A DNA stretch of 64,000 nt from JACCXG01 sp963750935 (GTDB lineage: Bacteria; Acidobacteriota; Vicinamibacteria; Vicinamibacterales; 2-12-FULL-66-21): assembly GCA_963750935.1 (NCBI GenBank), contig CAVVSR010000009.1, positions 744,001-808,000 of the forward strand, read 5' to 3'. Made by a program: the position numbers and the translations under genes. A model generated the notes under the pieces. It saw only the letters and a list, made by a program, of their open reading frames with translations, was not told the DNA's origin and ran no database searches. Shown piece by piece: positions 27,867 to 38,044 of the stretch; the stretch's first letter is position 1; each line of letters begins with the position of its first letter.

Positions 27867-29088
27867 ATGACGACACGGAGCACGGCCGGCATCCCGGTGG
27901 CCAGCCGCATCAGCGGCTTTTCCTACGCCATCCGCAACATCGTCGTGGAGGCCAGGAAGGTCGAGGCCGCGGGCCGGAAGGTGCGATACCTGAACATCGG
28001 CGATCCGATCATCTTCGGGTTCCGGACGCCGCCGCACCTCGTCGAGGCCGTCGAACGCGCGATTCGCGACGGACACAACGGCTACGCGCCGTCGGTGGGG
28101 ATCGCCCCGGCTCGCGAGGCGGTCGCGGCAGAATGTACGCGGCGCGGCATGCCGGTGGCTGCCGATCGGGTCGTGGTGACGGCGGGGACGTCTGAAGGCA
28201 TCGAGCTGGCGCTCACCACGCTCGCGGGTCCCGGCGACGAAGTGCTCGTGCCGGTGCCGACGTATCCTCTCTACACCGCGGTGCTCGCGAAGATCGGTGC
28301 GCAGTCCGGTCTTCTATCAGACCAGACCCGAGAACGGCTGGCTGCCGGATGCGCAGGAGATCGAACGGCTGATCACGCCGGCGACCCGCGCACTCGTCGT
28401 CATCGATCCCAACAATCCGACCGGCGCGACCTATCCGACCGAGGTCAGACGCGCACTGCTCGCGATCGCGGACGAGCGCAACATTCCGCTGCTCGCCGAC
28501 GAGGTCTACGCGGACCTCGCCTTCGACGGACCGGTGGAGGCGATTGCGAGCCTGAACCCGGACGCGCCGGTGATCACGTTCTCCTCGCTCTCGAAGGCCT
28601 ATCTTGCGCCGGGGTGGCGCTCAGGCTGGCTCGCCGTCGGCCGGACCGATCGCCTGGACGAAGTGCTGGCCGGCATCAAGAAGCTCGCTGACGGCCGGTT
28701 GTGCAGCACCGCGCCGATGGAGCACGCGATCGTCGCGGCGCTCGACGGCGATCGCAGTCATCAGCAGGTGTTCCGGGACGCCCTGCGCGAGCGCGCCGAG
28801 GTGACGACGTCGCGCCTCAATGCGATCGAGGGCATGTCTGTCGTCGCGCCGACCGCGGCGTTCTACGCGATGCCCAAGGTGGCGCTCCCTCCGGGCACGA
28901 CCGACGAGGATTACGTGCTCGCGCTGCTGCGCGCCACCGGCGTCCTGTGCGTATACGGCTCCGGCTTCGGCACCAGACCCGAGGACGGCTTCTTCCGCGT
29001 CGTCTTCCTCGCGTCGCCATCGGAGCTGGCCGACATCTACGACCTGATCGCCGGCTTCACCGCGGAATTCCTCGCCAGCAGGCACTGA
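27867..29088 (+). CDS. class I/II PLP aminotransferase, alanine-transaminase-like (frame break near 28307)
   Basis: N-terminal half: SRISGFSYAIRNIVVEARKV, YLNIGDPIIFGFRTPPHLVE and VVVTAGTSEGIELALTTLAG. C-terminal half: VVIDPNNPTGATYPTEVRRA, IPLLADEVYADLAF and the PLP lysine in FSSLSKAYLAPGWRSGWLA. The halves join when one T is dropped near 28307, giving KIGAQPVFYQTRPENGWLPD. The full protein is about 407 residues. It resembles AlaA-type alanine or valine-pyruvate transaminases. The frame continues upstream of ATG 27867, but that part is not protein-like. The exporter gene starts 8 nt after the stop. Confidence 0.87.
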
Positions 29089-29096
29089 CCCCCGCG

Positions 29097-30155
29097 GTGA
29101 ACGACAACTCCACCGTCAAGCCGTTGATCCTCTGGACGATCGCGATGGTGGCGCTCGCCGTCATCGTGTTGTGGGCCGCGTATCTGGTACGAGGCGTCCT
29201 GCTGCTGCTCTACATCAGCGGCCTGCTGGCGATCGGGTTCAGCCCGATCGTGCGGATCATCGAGCGGCAGAAGCTGCTGCCGATCGGGACGCGCCGGTTC
29301 CCGCGCTGGCTCGCGATCCTGATCCTCTACCTCGCCATTCTCGGCGCGCTGACGCTGATCGGCAGCCTCGTCTTCCCGCCGCTGTTCCATCAGGCCGAGC
29401 AGCTGTGGACGGCGATGCCGGAGATGTTCGATCGCGCCCAGGAGTACCTGATCCAGAAGGGCGTGCTGAACGAGCGGCTGACGTGGAAGGAGGCGGTCGA
29501 GCGCGCGCCCACCGCCAGCGGCAGCCAGGCGGTCGGACGCACCGTGCTGTCCGCCGTCGTCGGACTGGTCGGCGGGATCGTCGGGCTGCTGACCATCCTG
29601 ATCCTGACCTTCTACTTCCTCGTCGAGTCGGATGGCCTTCGCAACACGCTGATGCGGCTGTTTCCAAAGCGCGATCGCAAGCGCGTCGACGCCGCCGCCC
29701 GCACGATCACGACCAAGGTCAGCGCCTGGCTGGGCGGCCAGCTGCTGCTCGCCGGCATCATCGGCGGCAGCTCGGCGCTCGGGCTGTGGGCGCTCGGCAT
29801 TCCGTTCTTCTACGTGCTGGCGCTGATCTCGGCGATCGGCGAGATGATTCCCGTCGTCGGCCCGATCCTCGCCGCCATCCCCGCGATCGCCATCGCCTCC
29901 ACCGTGTCGATGAAGAAGGTGCTGCTCGTCGTCATCTTCTTCGTGGTGCAGCAGCAGCTCGAGAACCACGTGCTCGTGCCCAAGGTGATGCAGCGCCAGG
30001 TGGGTGTGAGTCCGGTCGCGGTGATCGTCGCGCTGTTGATCGGCGGTACTCTGCTCGGCATCCCCGGCGCGATTCTCGCGGTCCCTTCCGTGGCCATCAT
30101 CCAGGTGCTCTTCATGGAATGGATGGAGTCGAGGGACGCGAAGCCGGACTCGTAG
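29097..30155 (+). CDS. AI-2E family transporter (PerM/YdiK-like)
   Basis: From GTG 29097 (VNDNSTVKPLILWTIAMVAL) the 352-residue protein has about eight membrane helices: LWTIAMVALAVIVLWAAYLV, WLAILILYLAILGALTLIGS, IVGLLTILILTFYFLVESDG, LGIPFFYVLALISAIGEMIP and a last hydrophobic stretch VIVALLIGGTLLGIPGAILA. The motif ENHVLVPKVMQRQVGVSPVA is the family hallmark. Members are inner-membrane exporters named after AI-2, but most have other or unknown substrates. It follows the aminotransferase by 8 nt and is probably co-transcribed. Confidence 0.92.
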   Translation: MNDNSTVKPLILWTIAMVALAVIVLWAAYLVRGVLLLLYISGLLAIGFSPIVRIIERQKLLPIGTRRFPRWLAILILYLAILGALTLIGSLVFPPLFHQAEQLWTAMPEMFDRAQEYLIQKGVLNERLTWKEAVERAPTASGSQAVGRTVLSAVVGLVGGIVGLLTILILTFYFLVESDGLRNTLMRLFPKRDRKRVDAAARTITTKVSAWLGGQLLLAGIIGGSSALGLWALGIPFFYVLALISAIGEMIPVVGPILAAIPAIAIASTVSMKKVLLVVIFFVVQQQLENHVLVPKVMQRQVGVSPVAVIVALLIGGTLLGIPGAILAVPSVAIIQVLFMEWMESRDAKPDS

Positions 30156-30161
30156 CGCCCG

Positions 30162-30494
30162 TTACTGCCAGACGAAGAGCACCGCAATCCACGGCCCGAC
30201 CGCGGCAACCATATAGAAGCCGGCGAGCAGCGCTACCGCCTTGTGGACGTCGCAGAGGTGGAGGACGATGCCGAAGCCTCCGGCGGCGAGCTTGGCCGTG
30301 GCGAGCCCAGGGCCGTGGCCGAGCAGCATCATGAGCCAGGTGATGAGCGGGTTCCCTTCGACGCCCAGCCCGAACGTGCTCACGCCAACGTAGGTCAGGA
30401 CGCCGTCGCTCGCCTGGGTGAGCAGGAACACGACCAGCGCCAGGTCGCCGAACCAGGACCTGACTGTGGTGCGCTCGCTACCCATGTTATCCAT
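30162..30494 (-). CDS. small integral membrane protein, DUF5658-like
   Basis: From ATG 30494 (MDNMGSERTTVRSWFGDLAL) the 110-residue protein has three helices: LALVVFLLTQASDGVLTYVG, GNPLITWLMMLLGHGPGLAT and LLAGFYMVAAVGPWIAVLFV. QASDGVLTYVGVSTFG with ExNPLITWLM matches small DUF5658-type membrane proteins. Function unknown. It is convergent with the exporter (6-nt gap) and divergent from the 30618 gene. Confidence 0.75.
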   Translation of the reverse strand: MDNMGSERTTVRSWFGDLALVVFLLTQASDGVLTYVGVSTFGLGVEGNPLITWLMMLLGHGPGLATAKLAAGGFGIVLHLCDVHKAVALLAGFYMVAAVGPWIAVLFVWQ

Positions 30495-30605
30495 CGCGAT
30501 TGCGTACACGAGGCACCTCAGGCGCACGGCGCGCGTGAAAAACGACGCTTCACGGCGTCGTAGTCAACTCGGGTGCCAACCCATGTGCGGCCGGACGGCG
30601 GCGGA

Positions 30606-30611
30606 TATACT
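30606..30611 (+). promoter_or_regulatory. -10 TATACT, leaderless context
   Basis: TATACT ends 6 nt before ATG 30618, so the start codon is at the expected transcription start. No Shine-Dalgarno fits in the gap. Confidence 0.5.
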
Positions 30612-30617
30612 CGTTCG

Positions 30618-31799
30618 ATGCGCCACGACCCGCTGTCCTACCTGGGCGACGAGCTGAACGCCCTCAAAGCGCAGAACCTCTACCGCCGGCTCCGCATCCT
30701 CGACGACGAACAGAAGGCGCATACCTCCTTCGACCACAAGTCGGTCGTGAATCTCTCGTCGAACAACTACCTCGGCCTGACGACGCATCCGCGGCTCCGC
30801 CAGAAGGCCATGGAGGCGCTGCAGGCGTTCGGCGTCGGCTCCGGCTCGGTCCGCACGATTGCCGGCACCATGGCGATTCACATGGAGCTCGAGCGGAAGC
30901 TCGCCGAGTTCAAGAAGGTCGAAGCCGTCGTGGTCTTCCAGAGCGGCTTCACCGCGAACGCCGGCACGGTGTCGGCGATCCTGACGAAGGACGACGTCGT
31001 CATTTCCGACGAGCTGAATCACGCCAGCATCATCGACGGCTGCCGCCTGAGCCGCGCCACGATCAAGGTGTTCCCGCACAAGGACGTCGACGCGGCACGC
31101 CGCGTCATCACCGCGCTGCCCGCGACCCAGCGGAAGCTGCTGATCACCGACGGCGTGTTCAGCATGGACGGCGATCTCGGCCCGCTGCCAGACCTCTGCG
31201 CGCTGGCCGAAGAGACCGGCTGCATCATGATGGTGGACGACGCGCATGCGAGCGGCGTGTTCGGCGCGAACGGCCGGGGCACCATCGATCACTTCGGCGT
31301 GCACGGCCGGGTCGACGTGCAGGTCGGCACGCTGTCGAAAGCGATCGGCGCGCTCGGCGGCTACGTCGCGGGCTCGCGGACGCTGATCGAATTCCTCTAC
31401 CATCGGGCGCGGCCGTTCCTGTTCTCGACCTCGCATCCTCCGGCGGTCGCCGCCGCGTGCATCGCCGCGATCGACGTCCTGCTGGAGGAGCCCGCCATCA
31501 TCGATCGGCTCTGGGAGAACACCCGGTTCTTCAAGGCCGGCCTGGAGCGCCTGGGGTTCAATACCGGCCTGAGCGAGAGCCCGATCACCCCGGTCATCGC
31601 CGGCGACGGCACGACGGCGATGAAGCTGTCGGATCGGCTGTTCGACGAAGGCGTCTTCGCGCAGGGCATCGCCTTCCCGACCGTGGCCAAGGACAAGGCG
31701 CGCGTGCGCACCATCGTCACCGCCACCCACAGCCGCGCCGACCTCGAATTCGCCCTCGACAAGTTCGAGAAGGTCGGAAGGGAGCTGGGACTCGTCTAA
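30618..31799 (+). CDS. alpha-oxoamine synthase: glycine C-acetyltransferase (Kbl) / BioF-like
   Basis: The 393-residue PLP enzyme has VNLSSNNYLGLTTHPRLRQK, GVGSGSVRTIAGTMAIHMEL, the Asp/His pair MMVDDAHASGVFGANGRGTI and the Schiff-base Lys in VQVGTLSKAIGALGGYVAGS. KBL (2-amino-3-ketobutyrate CoA ligase) and 8-amino-7-oxononanoate synthase share this sequence; SHPPAVAAACIAAIDVL and TPVIAGDGTTAMKLSDRLFD lean to KBL. No threonine dehydrogenase or biotin genes are nearby, so the substrate is undecided. The start is set by TATACT 6 nt upstream. The SpoIIE gene follows in the same direction. Confidence 0.88.
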   Translation: MRHDPLSYLGDELNALKAQNLYRRLRILDDEQKAHTSFDHKSVVNLSSNNYLGLTTHPRLRQKAMEALQAFGVGSGSVRTIAGTMAIHMELERKLAEFKKVEAVVVFQSGFTANAGTVSAILTKDDVVISDELNHASIIDGCRLSRATIKVFPHKDVDAARRVITALPATQRKLLITDGVFSMDGDLGPLPDLCALAEETGCIMMVDDAHASGVFGANGRGTIDHFGVHGRVDVQVGTLSKAIGALGGYVAGSRTLIEFLYHRARPFLFSTSHPPAVAAACIAAIDVLLEEPAIIDRLWENTRFFKAGLERLGFNTGLSESPITPVIAGDGTTAMKLSDRLFDEGVFAQGIAFPTVAKDKARVRTIVTATHSRADLEFALDKFEKVGRELGLV

Positions 31800-31841
31800 G
31801 ACGAGGATGGACGCGACAGCCGAAAGGCGGGTGATGAGCCG

Positions 31842-33018
31842 GTGAAGGCCTCAGGGACCGAGCGGGCGCGAGCGTGGTTCGACACCTACACCCGCGATCT
31901 GTCCGGCGAAGATCTGCAGCGGCTCTTCACCCATGACACGTGGGACGCCTACCGGTTCTTCAGCCGCGGGCTGGACGAAGAGCATCTCGCCGGCCTCCCC
32001 TGGTTCAAGCGCGCGCCGATCCGCTTCCGCCAGGTGTTCATCGCCTTCACGCTGAAGCTGCCGGCCGCCCGCCGTGCCCTCTATCTCGGCGCCCTTGCCA
32101 TCGCGCTGATCGGAGTCTTCAAGCTCTTTCGCGGCTTCGCGCTGATGGACGTGCCTTTCGGCACGCCGTTCCTCCGCATCTCGTTGCTGGTGCCGGAGTG
32201 GGCCGACGGCACGTTCGCGCTGCTGCTCAGCCTGGTGCTCGTGAACCTGCTGGTGCTGCTCGAAGTCGCCGACCGCCTGTCCCTCAAGGGCGAGCTCGAG
32301 GTGGCGCGCGAGATTCAGCTCGCCATGCTGCCCTGCCGGCACCTACACCACGGCCGACATCGAGGTCTGCGGCACGACGCGCCCGGCTAACACGGTCGGC
32401 GGCGACTTCTACGACGTCCTTCCGATGAAGGACGGCCGGGTGATCCTGACGCTCGGCGACGTCGCCGGAAAGGGAAGCCCGGCCGCGCTGCTGATGGCCC
32501 TGCTGCTCGCCGTCCTGCGCACGCTCGTGGACGAGGAGCTCGAGCCGGAAGCCCTGACCGAACGCCTGAACGCCCAGATCTGGCGGCACAGTCCGTCGTC
32601 GCGGTTCATCACGCTCTTCTACGCGGTCTACAACCCGATCGACGGGACGCTGGTCTACGTCAACGCCGGTCAGAACCCGCCGCTGATCCGCCGGCGCGAC
32701 GGCTCGTTCGATCGGCTGATGGGAACAGGCGTCGCGCTGGGGATGTTCGACCAGTCGACGTATACGTCGGCGCAGACACGGGTCGAGCCCGGCGAGCTGC
32801 TCATTCTCTACAGTGACGGCATCACCGAGGCCGAGAACCCCGCCGGCCAGCCGCTCGAAGAGCCGGGGCTGCAGGCGGTCGTCGACGCCTATACGGATGT
32901 GAGCGCGGCGGAGCTCGGCGTACAGATCCTCAAGGCTGTCGAGCGCTACGCGCAGGCGCCGAAGTTCGCCGACGACCTGACGATCCTCATTCTCAAGCGC
33001 CACCAGATCGCGGCGTAG
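31842..33018 (+). CDS. membrane SpoIIE-type PP2C phosphatase (frame break near 32333)
   Basis: The start is GTG 31842; nearby ATGs hit stops. An N-terminal cytosolic part is followed by two membrane helices (ALYLGALAIALIGVFKLFRG and FALLLSLVLVNLLVLLEVAD), then the PP2C/SpoIIE domain beginning LEVAREIQLAMLP. The frame breaks there; the next frame continues AGTYTTADIEVCG and VGGDFYDVLPMKDG, then LGDVAGKGSPAALLMALLLA, YVNAGQNPPLIRR and FADDLTILILKR with the metal Asp residues. Joined, it has about 391 residues. Such phosphatases dephosphorylate anti-sigma-factor antagonists, but no STAS or anti-sigma gene is nearby. Confidence 0.87.
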
Positions 33019-33026
33019 CCGCGTCG

Positions 33027-34736
33027 TCACTTGAACGCGTAGATCTCGGTCACGCCGATCGTGGTGATCGGCACCATGCGACCGAGCGCCTCGGGAGATG
33101 CCGCGCCGAAGCGTTTGCGGAACTCCTCGGCCTCGTCATGATCGAGCGCGGCGAACGGGGTGAAGCCGCTGCCCCGCAAGGCGTCGAGCGCCAGTCCGAG
33201 CGAGGCGCGATCGAGCAGGTCCCATCGCAGCGTGTGGCGCCCCGAGTAGTAGCGGATGCTGCCGCTGTGCTGCATCGCGAGGACGAAGGCGCTCTCGGGC
33301 AGCCGCTCCCGCACGAACCCGCCGACGTCGGGATACTTCCGCTCGACGTCCCTGATCCCGAACACGCCGAACGCGCGCGACTCGAACGTGAAGGCGACGC
33401 CGAGCGCGATGACCAGCACGATGACCGCGAGCGACGCGAACCGTGGCGTCAGGCGGCGCGCGAGATCGAGCAACGCGCACACGCCCAGCACCAGCATCAG
33501 CGGGATCGCCGGGAGCAGGAAGCGTGTGTAGAACGTCTCCTCCGGACGGAAGTACACGTACGGCAGGTAGGCAATGAACACCGCGACGACGAAGGCATAG
33601 AGCGTCAGCGCAAACGCGCGAACACCGCGCGGCGCGCGCACGATCCAGATCGGAGCGAGCAACCAGATCCAGATGAATGGCGTGTGGGTCTCGGTCAGCC
33701 AGCGCGGATACCGCTCCAGGTTCGGCCCGATGTTGCTGATCTTGAAGAGATCGCTCGCGCGCCCGTAGCCGGACGATAGCGGCGACCCGTAGCGCACCTG
33801 CTGAATCGCGCCGAGCACGGCGAGACCCGGAAGCATCGCCGCCACGCAGACTGCCGCGCGGCGCAGGTCGAATCGCGTGACGCTGAACGCGGCGGCCACA
33901 ACGACGAACAGGGCGAGCGGAGCGAGGTTCGGACGGATCAGGATCGCCACCGAGGCCGCCACGCCGGCGCCTGCCGGTCCCCACCACTGCGGCTGGCGCG
34001 CGAGCAGCAGCGCACCCATCCAGAACGTCGTGACCGGCACATCGCTCATGGGCTGCATGGACTGGGAGAGGAACGTCGGACTGACGGCGAACAGCAGCGC
34101 GCCCAGCGCACCGGCGAGCGGCTCGCCGAGCTGCCGGCCGAGCCAGGCACAGAACCACACCGCCGCGGCCGCGCACAGCGGCACCAGCAGGAACACCGCG
34201 CGCGAGTCCACCACCGCGAGCGGCGCCATCAGCAGCGGCAGGCCCGGCGGATACGTCGGCGACAGCGTGGTCCGGGACGGTCCGAGCGAATATCCCAGCG
34301 GTGTCAGGGTTGAGGGGACGTCAGGCCAGGTAAAGCCGCGGAGCCGCGGGAGCGGCTGCGTCACCCTGCCCTCGGCGAAGAGCTCGGCCTGGCTGACGTA
34401 CCCGTACGAGTCGGCGCCTCCTGCAGCGTAGGTCCCGTACGTCAGGGCGGCGAGACCCACCAGGCAGGCTGCCAAGAACGCCACCGGAACCCGGATCCGC
34501 CGTGTGCTGAGCAGCGACCCCAGTGCGACGGCGCGGTCGCGAAAGATCCAGAGCGCGACGACCGCCAGCACCGAGGCAATCGTCGCCGGACGCTCCCACG
34601 ATCGGGACCGTACCGGGATGCCGCCGATGCTCGTATCGATGCCGCCGGTCAGCGCGACGTAGCCAGCGAAGGCCGCGATGACGGCCGTCAGGACGACCAG
34701 AGCCGTTCGCCAGGACTCGACTATTCGTCCCGGCAT
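33027..34736 (-). CDS. polytopic membrane glycosyltransferase, GT39/PMT-like
   Basis: The 569-residue protein has about 11-12 hydrophobic helices, for example ALVVLTAVIAAFAGYVALTG, FLLVPLCAAAAVWFCAWLGR, FALTLYAFVVAVFIAYLPYV and FLLPAIPLMLVLGVCALLDL. The first periplasmic loop contains GGADSYGYVSQAELFAEG and YPPGLPLLMAPLA, the acidic and Pro-rich pattern of GT-C enzymes (GT39/GT83 type) that transfer sugars from polyprenyl-phosphate carriers. The C-terminal soluble part (RDVERKYPDVGGFVRERLPE) is a typical tail. The acceptor is unknown. It is convergent with the SpoIIE gene and divergent from the M1 peptidase. Confidence 0.8.
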   Translation of the reverse strand: MPGRIVESWRTALVVLTAVIAAFAGYVALTGGIDTSIGGIPVRSRSWERPATIASVLAVVALWIFRDRAVALGSLLSTRRIRVPVAFLAACLVGLAALTYGTYAAGGADSYGYVSQAELFAEGRVTQPLPRLRGFTWPDVPSTLTPLGYSLGPSRTTLSPTYPPGLPLLMAPLAVVDSRAVFLLVPLCAAAAVWFCAWLGRQLGEPLAGALGALLFAVSPTFLSQSMQPMSDVPVTTFWMGALLLARQPQWWGPAGAGVAASVAILIRPNLAPLALFVVVAAAFSVTRFDLRRAAVCVAAMLPGLAVLGAIQQVRYGSPLSSGYGRASDLFKISNIGPNLERYPRWLTETHTPFIWIWLLAPIWIVRAPRGVRAFALTLYAFVVAVFIAYLPYVYFRPEETFYTRFLLPAIPLMLVLGVCALLDLARRLTPRFASLAVIVLVIALGVAFTFESRAFGVFGIRDVERKYPDVGGFVRERLPESAFVLAMQHSGSIRYYSGRHTLRWDLLDRASLGLALDALRGSGFTPFAALDHDEAEEFRKRFGAASPEALGRMVPITTIGVTEIYAFK

Positions 34737-34810
34737 TCGTCCCTGGAATCGCCCGAAAGCCCTGATCGCACAGTGATTCGTTTGCTGTCACTCATCTCTG
34801 GGACGGGGTC

Positions 34811-34816
34811 TAATAT
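34811..34816 (+). promoter_or_regulatory. -10-like TAATAT deciding the M1 peptidase start
   Basis: TAATAT covers the first in-frame ATG (34815) and ends 10 nt before the second, ATG 34827, which begins a good signal peptide. This favours 34827 as a nearly leaderless start. Confidence 0.4.
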
Positions 34817-34826
34817 GGAACCACCA

Positions 34827-37586
34827 ATGCTCCTGCGGGCCATCCTCGCGGTCGCGCTCCTTGCCGCCTCTCCGGACGCCGCCATCACAGCCGCCCAGAC
34901 GGCGGCCCAGACGGCGACCGCGGATCCGACCAGCGCCGTGGTCGTCAGGCTCGAGCAGGCCATGGCCGCCGGCAGCCCCGATGCGGTGATGGAACTGGCC
35001 GAGTCGCCGGACGCGCCGGGGGTTCGCACCTTCGCGATGGCAGCGACGCCGCCCCCGACCCGCTTCATTATCAAGGAACGGGACCGCGCTGCGGCGCCGG
35101 AGTCGGGGGAACGGCTGCTGCTCGAGATCTTCGGCCAGTACGGCAACGAATCCGTCATCTCGACCTGGCGGGTCGACGTGGTCGCGGACGCCGCCAACCC
35201 TGGCCGCCGCCGCATCGCCTCGATGGAGCAGTTGTCGGTCGTGAGCGGCCTGCACCGGCTGACGCTCAATCCCGCCAAGCACTTCGAAGTGCGCAATCTC
35301 ACGGTCCAGGGGATCGACCTCACGCTGGAGATGCCGAGCGGCCACGCGTTCGTGGCCGAAACGTCGGAGGGCCCGACGGCCGTGGTCCTGCTCGGCCGGG
35401 GTCAGATGAAGTTCGCGCCGTCAGACGATGCGGAGCGGACGCAGATTCGCATTTTCGGCGGCCACGACGAGCTCACCGGCGACTTCGATGCGGCATTCAT
35501 CCGGGTGCGGCCGGCCGACTTCGCGCGGACGTTCGAACCCGCGGCGCTGGTGCCGCGGCAGGTGGGCCAGGGGGAGTTCCGCCGCGCCGCCGAGGTCTTC
35601 GAGCAGTACGTGCGACAGACGCTGCATCTCGACCTGACCGATCTCAGCCGCGAGCGGTGGTCGCTGATTCCCTCGCCGGGGGACTTGATCGCCGAGATCC
35701 GGACGCGCCGGCTCGGCAGCCTCACCTACGCGCGGTCGTCGAAGGATGCGGAGGACGTCACCCTGTTCGAGCGGAGACGGCGCCGCAACATCGCGCTGTA
35801 CGCGTCGAAGCAGAAGCTCGCGACGCGCGGCCGGTTCTACAGCGAGGACGAGCTCGTCGACTACGACGTCCTGCGCTACGACGTCGACGCGGCATTCAGT
35901 CCGGAGCGGACCTGGGTGGACGGCACCGCCGAACTGCGCGTGAAGGTGCGCTCCTACATCATGTCGGCGCTCACGCTGCGGCTCGCCGAACCGCTGGTCG
36001 TGCGCAGCATCGTGTCTCCCGAGTACGGCCGTCTCCTCCACCTCCGCGTCATCGGGCAGAACAGCGTGATCGTGAATTTCCCGACCAATCTGACGCGTAA
36101 CAGCGAGTTCTCGCTGCAGATCGTCTACGGCGGCCGGCTCGAGCCGCAGCAGCTCGATCGGGAAGGGATCACGGTCGATCCGCAGCAGACGCAGGAGATC
36201 GAGACAACGGTGATCCCGATCGAGCCGCAGTACGTCTACAGCAACCGCAGCTACTGGTATCCGCAGGCCACGGTGACCGACTACGCCGTGGCGCGTCTGC
36301 GCGTCGCCGTGCCCGCCGATTTCGACGTCGTCGCGTCTGGAACGATGGTGGAGGCGCCGGCGCCGCTGGCGCCGGCGAGCGGCGAAAACGGTCAGCGGCC
36401 ACGCAAGCTGTTCGTCTTCGAGGCGGTGCGGCCGCTCCGCTACCTCGCCTGCGTCATCAGCCGCTTCACGCGCCTGCCGCCGCGCGAGATGGTCGTGCCG
36501 GCGCACAACCGGCGCGTGACGGTCGGAGCGCCGGCGTCTACGGGCCGCGAGGAAACGCCGGTGGTGGCCGCGTCGTTCGACGAGCCCGCCGCGCTGCCGT
36601 TTCAGGACTTCGGCGCCGAGACCTCGGCGGTGACGCTGCACATCAACGCGAATCCGCGACAAACCGGGCGCGCGCGGTCGCTCAGCGAGCGGGCGGCATC
36701 GATCTTCCAGTACTACGGCTCGCTCATCGGCGACGCGCCGTACCCGAGCTTCGCCCTCGCGGTCACGGAGAGCGAGCTGCCGGGCGGCCACAGCCCGGCG
36801 TATTTCGCGCTGCTGAACCATCCCCCGCCGACGTCGCCGGTGCTGTGGCGCAACGATCCGGTCTCCTTCGACAGCTACCAGCCGTTCTTCCTGGCCCACG
36901 AGATCGCGCACCAGTGGTGGGGACAGGCGGTCGGCTGGAAGAACTATCACGAGCAGTGGCTGAGTGAAGGCGTCTCGCAGTACTTCGCCGCCATGTATGC
37001 CCAGAAGGATCGCGGCGACGACCTCTTCGAGAGCCTGCTCCGCCAGATGCGGCGCTGGGCGATCGACCAGTCGGAACAGGGCCCCGTCTATCTGGGCTAC
37101 CGCCTCGGCCACATCAAGGGAGAGGGGCGCGTGTTCCGGGCGCTGGTCTACAACAAGGGCGCGATGGTCCTCCACATGCTGCGCCGGCTCCTCGGCGACG
37201 ACATGTTCTTCGCCGGCCTCCGGCAGTTCTACACGGACTGGCGATACAAGAAGGCCGGCACCGACGACCTGCGCGTCGCGATGGAGCGCGCCAGCTCACG
37301 CGACCTTGGCCCCTTCTTCGACGGGTGGATTTACGGCGCCAGCATCCCCTCGCTCAGGTTCTCCTCTACCGTGACCGCCGGGGAGGCCGAGCTGCGGTTC
37401 GAGCATCGCGGCGAAGTGATCCCGACGCCCGTGACGGTGTCCATCACCTATACGGACGGGCGCAGCGAAGACGTGGTGGTGGCGGTTCTCGAGAAGGTCG
37501 TGTCACGCACGATCCCCTTGAGCGGGACCGTGCGCGCGATCGAGGCGAATCGCGATTCCGGGGCGCTGGCTGAGATCAGCAGGTAA
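34827..37586 (+). CDS. secreted M1-family metallo-aminopeptidase
   Basis: From ATG 34827 the protein (919 residues) has a signal peptide (MLLRAILAVALLAASPDAA). Residues about 20-350 form a long N-terminal region rich in beta strands. The M1 catalytic part shows the zinc motif FLAHEIAHQWWGQAVGWKNY and the third ligand in NYHEQWLSEGVSQYFAAMYA (HExxH-x18-E). The exopeptidase GxMEN-like site is ESELPGGHSPAYF, so it differs from classic M1 enzymes. A later KGAMVLHMLRRLLGDD helix and a C-terminal beta domain follow. It probably degrades peptides in the periplasm. The intact frame over 2.7 kb shows that indels do not affect every gene here. Confidence 0.92.
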   Translation: MLLRAILAVALLAASPDAAITAAQTAAQTATADPTSAVVVRLEQAMAAGSPDAVMELAESPDAPGVRTFAMAATPPPTRFIIKERDRAAAPESGERLLLEIFGQYGNESVISTWRVDVVADAANPGRRRIASMEQLSVVSGLHRLTLNPAKHFEVRNLTVQGIDLTLEMPSGHAFVAETSEGPTAVVLLGRGQMKFAPSDDAERTQIRIFGGHDELTGDFDAAFIRVRPADFARTFEPAALVPRQVGQGEFRRAAEVFEQYVRQTLHLDLTDLSRERWSLIPSPGDLIAEIRTRRLGSLTYARSSKDAEDVTLFERRRRRNIALYASKQKLATRGRFYSEDELVDYDVLRYDVDAAFSPERTWVDGTAELRVKVRSYIMSALTLRLAEPLVVRSIVSPEYGRLLHLRVIGQNSVIVNFPTNLTRNSEFSLQIVYGGRLEPQQLDREGITVDPQQTQEIETTVIPIEPQYVYSNRSYWYPQATVTDYAVARLRVAVPADFDVVASGTMVEAPAPLAPASGENGQRPRKLFVFEAVRPLRYLACVISRFTRLPPREMVVPAHNRRVTVGAPASTGREETPVVAASFDEPAALPFQDFGAETSAVTLHINANPRQTGRARSLSERAASIFQYYGSLIGDAPYPSFALAVTESELPGGHSPAYFALLNHPPPTSPVLWRNDPVSFDSYQPFFLAHEIAHQWWGQAVGWKNYHEQWLSEGVSQYFAAMYAQKDRGDDLFESLLRQMRRWAIDQSEQGPVYLGYRLGHIKGEGRVFRALVYNKGAMVLHMLRRLLGDDMFFAGLRQFYTDWRYKKAGTDDLRVAMERASSRDLGPFFDGWIYGASIPSLRFSSTVTAGEAELRFEHRGEVIPTPVTVSITYTDGRSEDVVVAVLEKVVSRTIPLSGTVRAIEANRDSGALAEISR

Positions 37587-37603
37587 CCGGCGCCGATCGG
37601 GGT

Positions 37604-38044
37604 TCAGGGCAGGTAGATGGCGGCGACGCGCGACGCGCCATTCCGCTCGAACGGCTCGAACACCAGGATGAACTTCGAGCCGGCGTACTCATAGAAGCGA
37701 GTCAGCCGCTCCCCCAGCGTTCCGCGATCAACGTCCTGCTTGCCGACCTCGGCGCCGCGTCCCAACCTCGCGGCCACGTCGACAGCGGTGTCGCCGACCC
37801 GGATTTCCTTCCCGTCGATGAAGGGGAGCACCGGGACGGAGACGGCGCGCGCCGGCACCGAGGCGGGAATCGAGGCCACCAGCGGCCGCGCGGCTGGCGT
37901 GGCTGCGCTGATCCGGGCCGGGCCCTGCATCTCCCGCACGACCAGCGAGGCCACGGCAACGGTGGCACACAGGAACGCGGCGGCAATCAGCCATTCCACG
38001 AGCGGCGCGAGACGGAACCGGGCGGAGGGTCGGACGGCGTCCAT
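37604..38044 (-). CDS. single-pass membrane protein with small periplasmic domain
   Basis: The 146-residue protein has one N-terminal helix (WLIAAAFLCATVAVASLVVR), a Pro/Ala linker, and a compact C-terminal domain (KEIRVGDTAVDVAARLGRGA, LTRFYEYAGSKFILVFEPFE, ASRVAAIYLP). The SmpA/OmlA-like look of the last part (G-x-T, YxxxGxxFILVFEP) suggests a small outer-membrane-assembly-type fold, but I am not sure. GGGAGG precedes ATG 38044. It is convergent with the M1 gene. Function unknown. Confidence 0.7.
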   Translation of the reverse strand: MDAVRPSARFRLAPLVEWLIAAAFLCATVAVASLVVREMQGPARISAATPAARPLVASIPASVPARAVSVPVLPFIDGKEIRVGDTAVDVAARLGRGAEVGKQDVDRGTLGERLTRFYEYAGSKFILVFEPFERNGASRVAAIYLP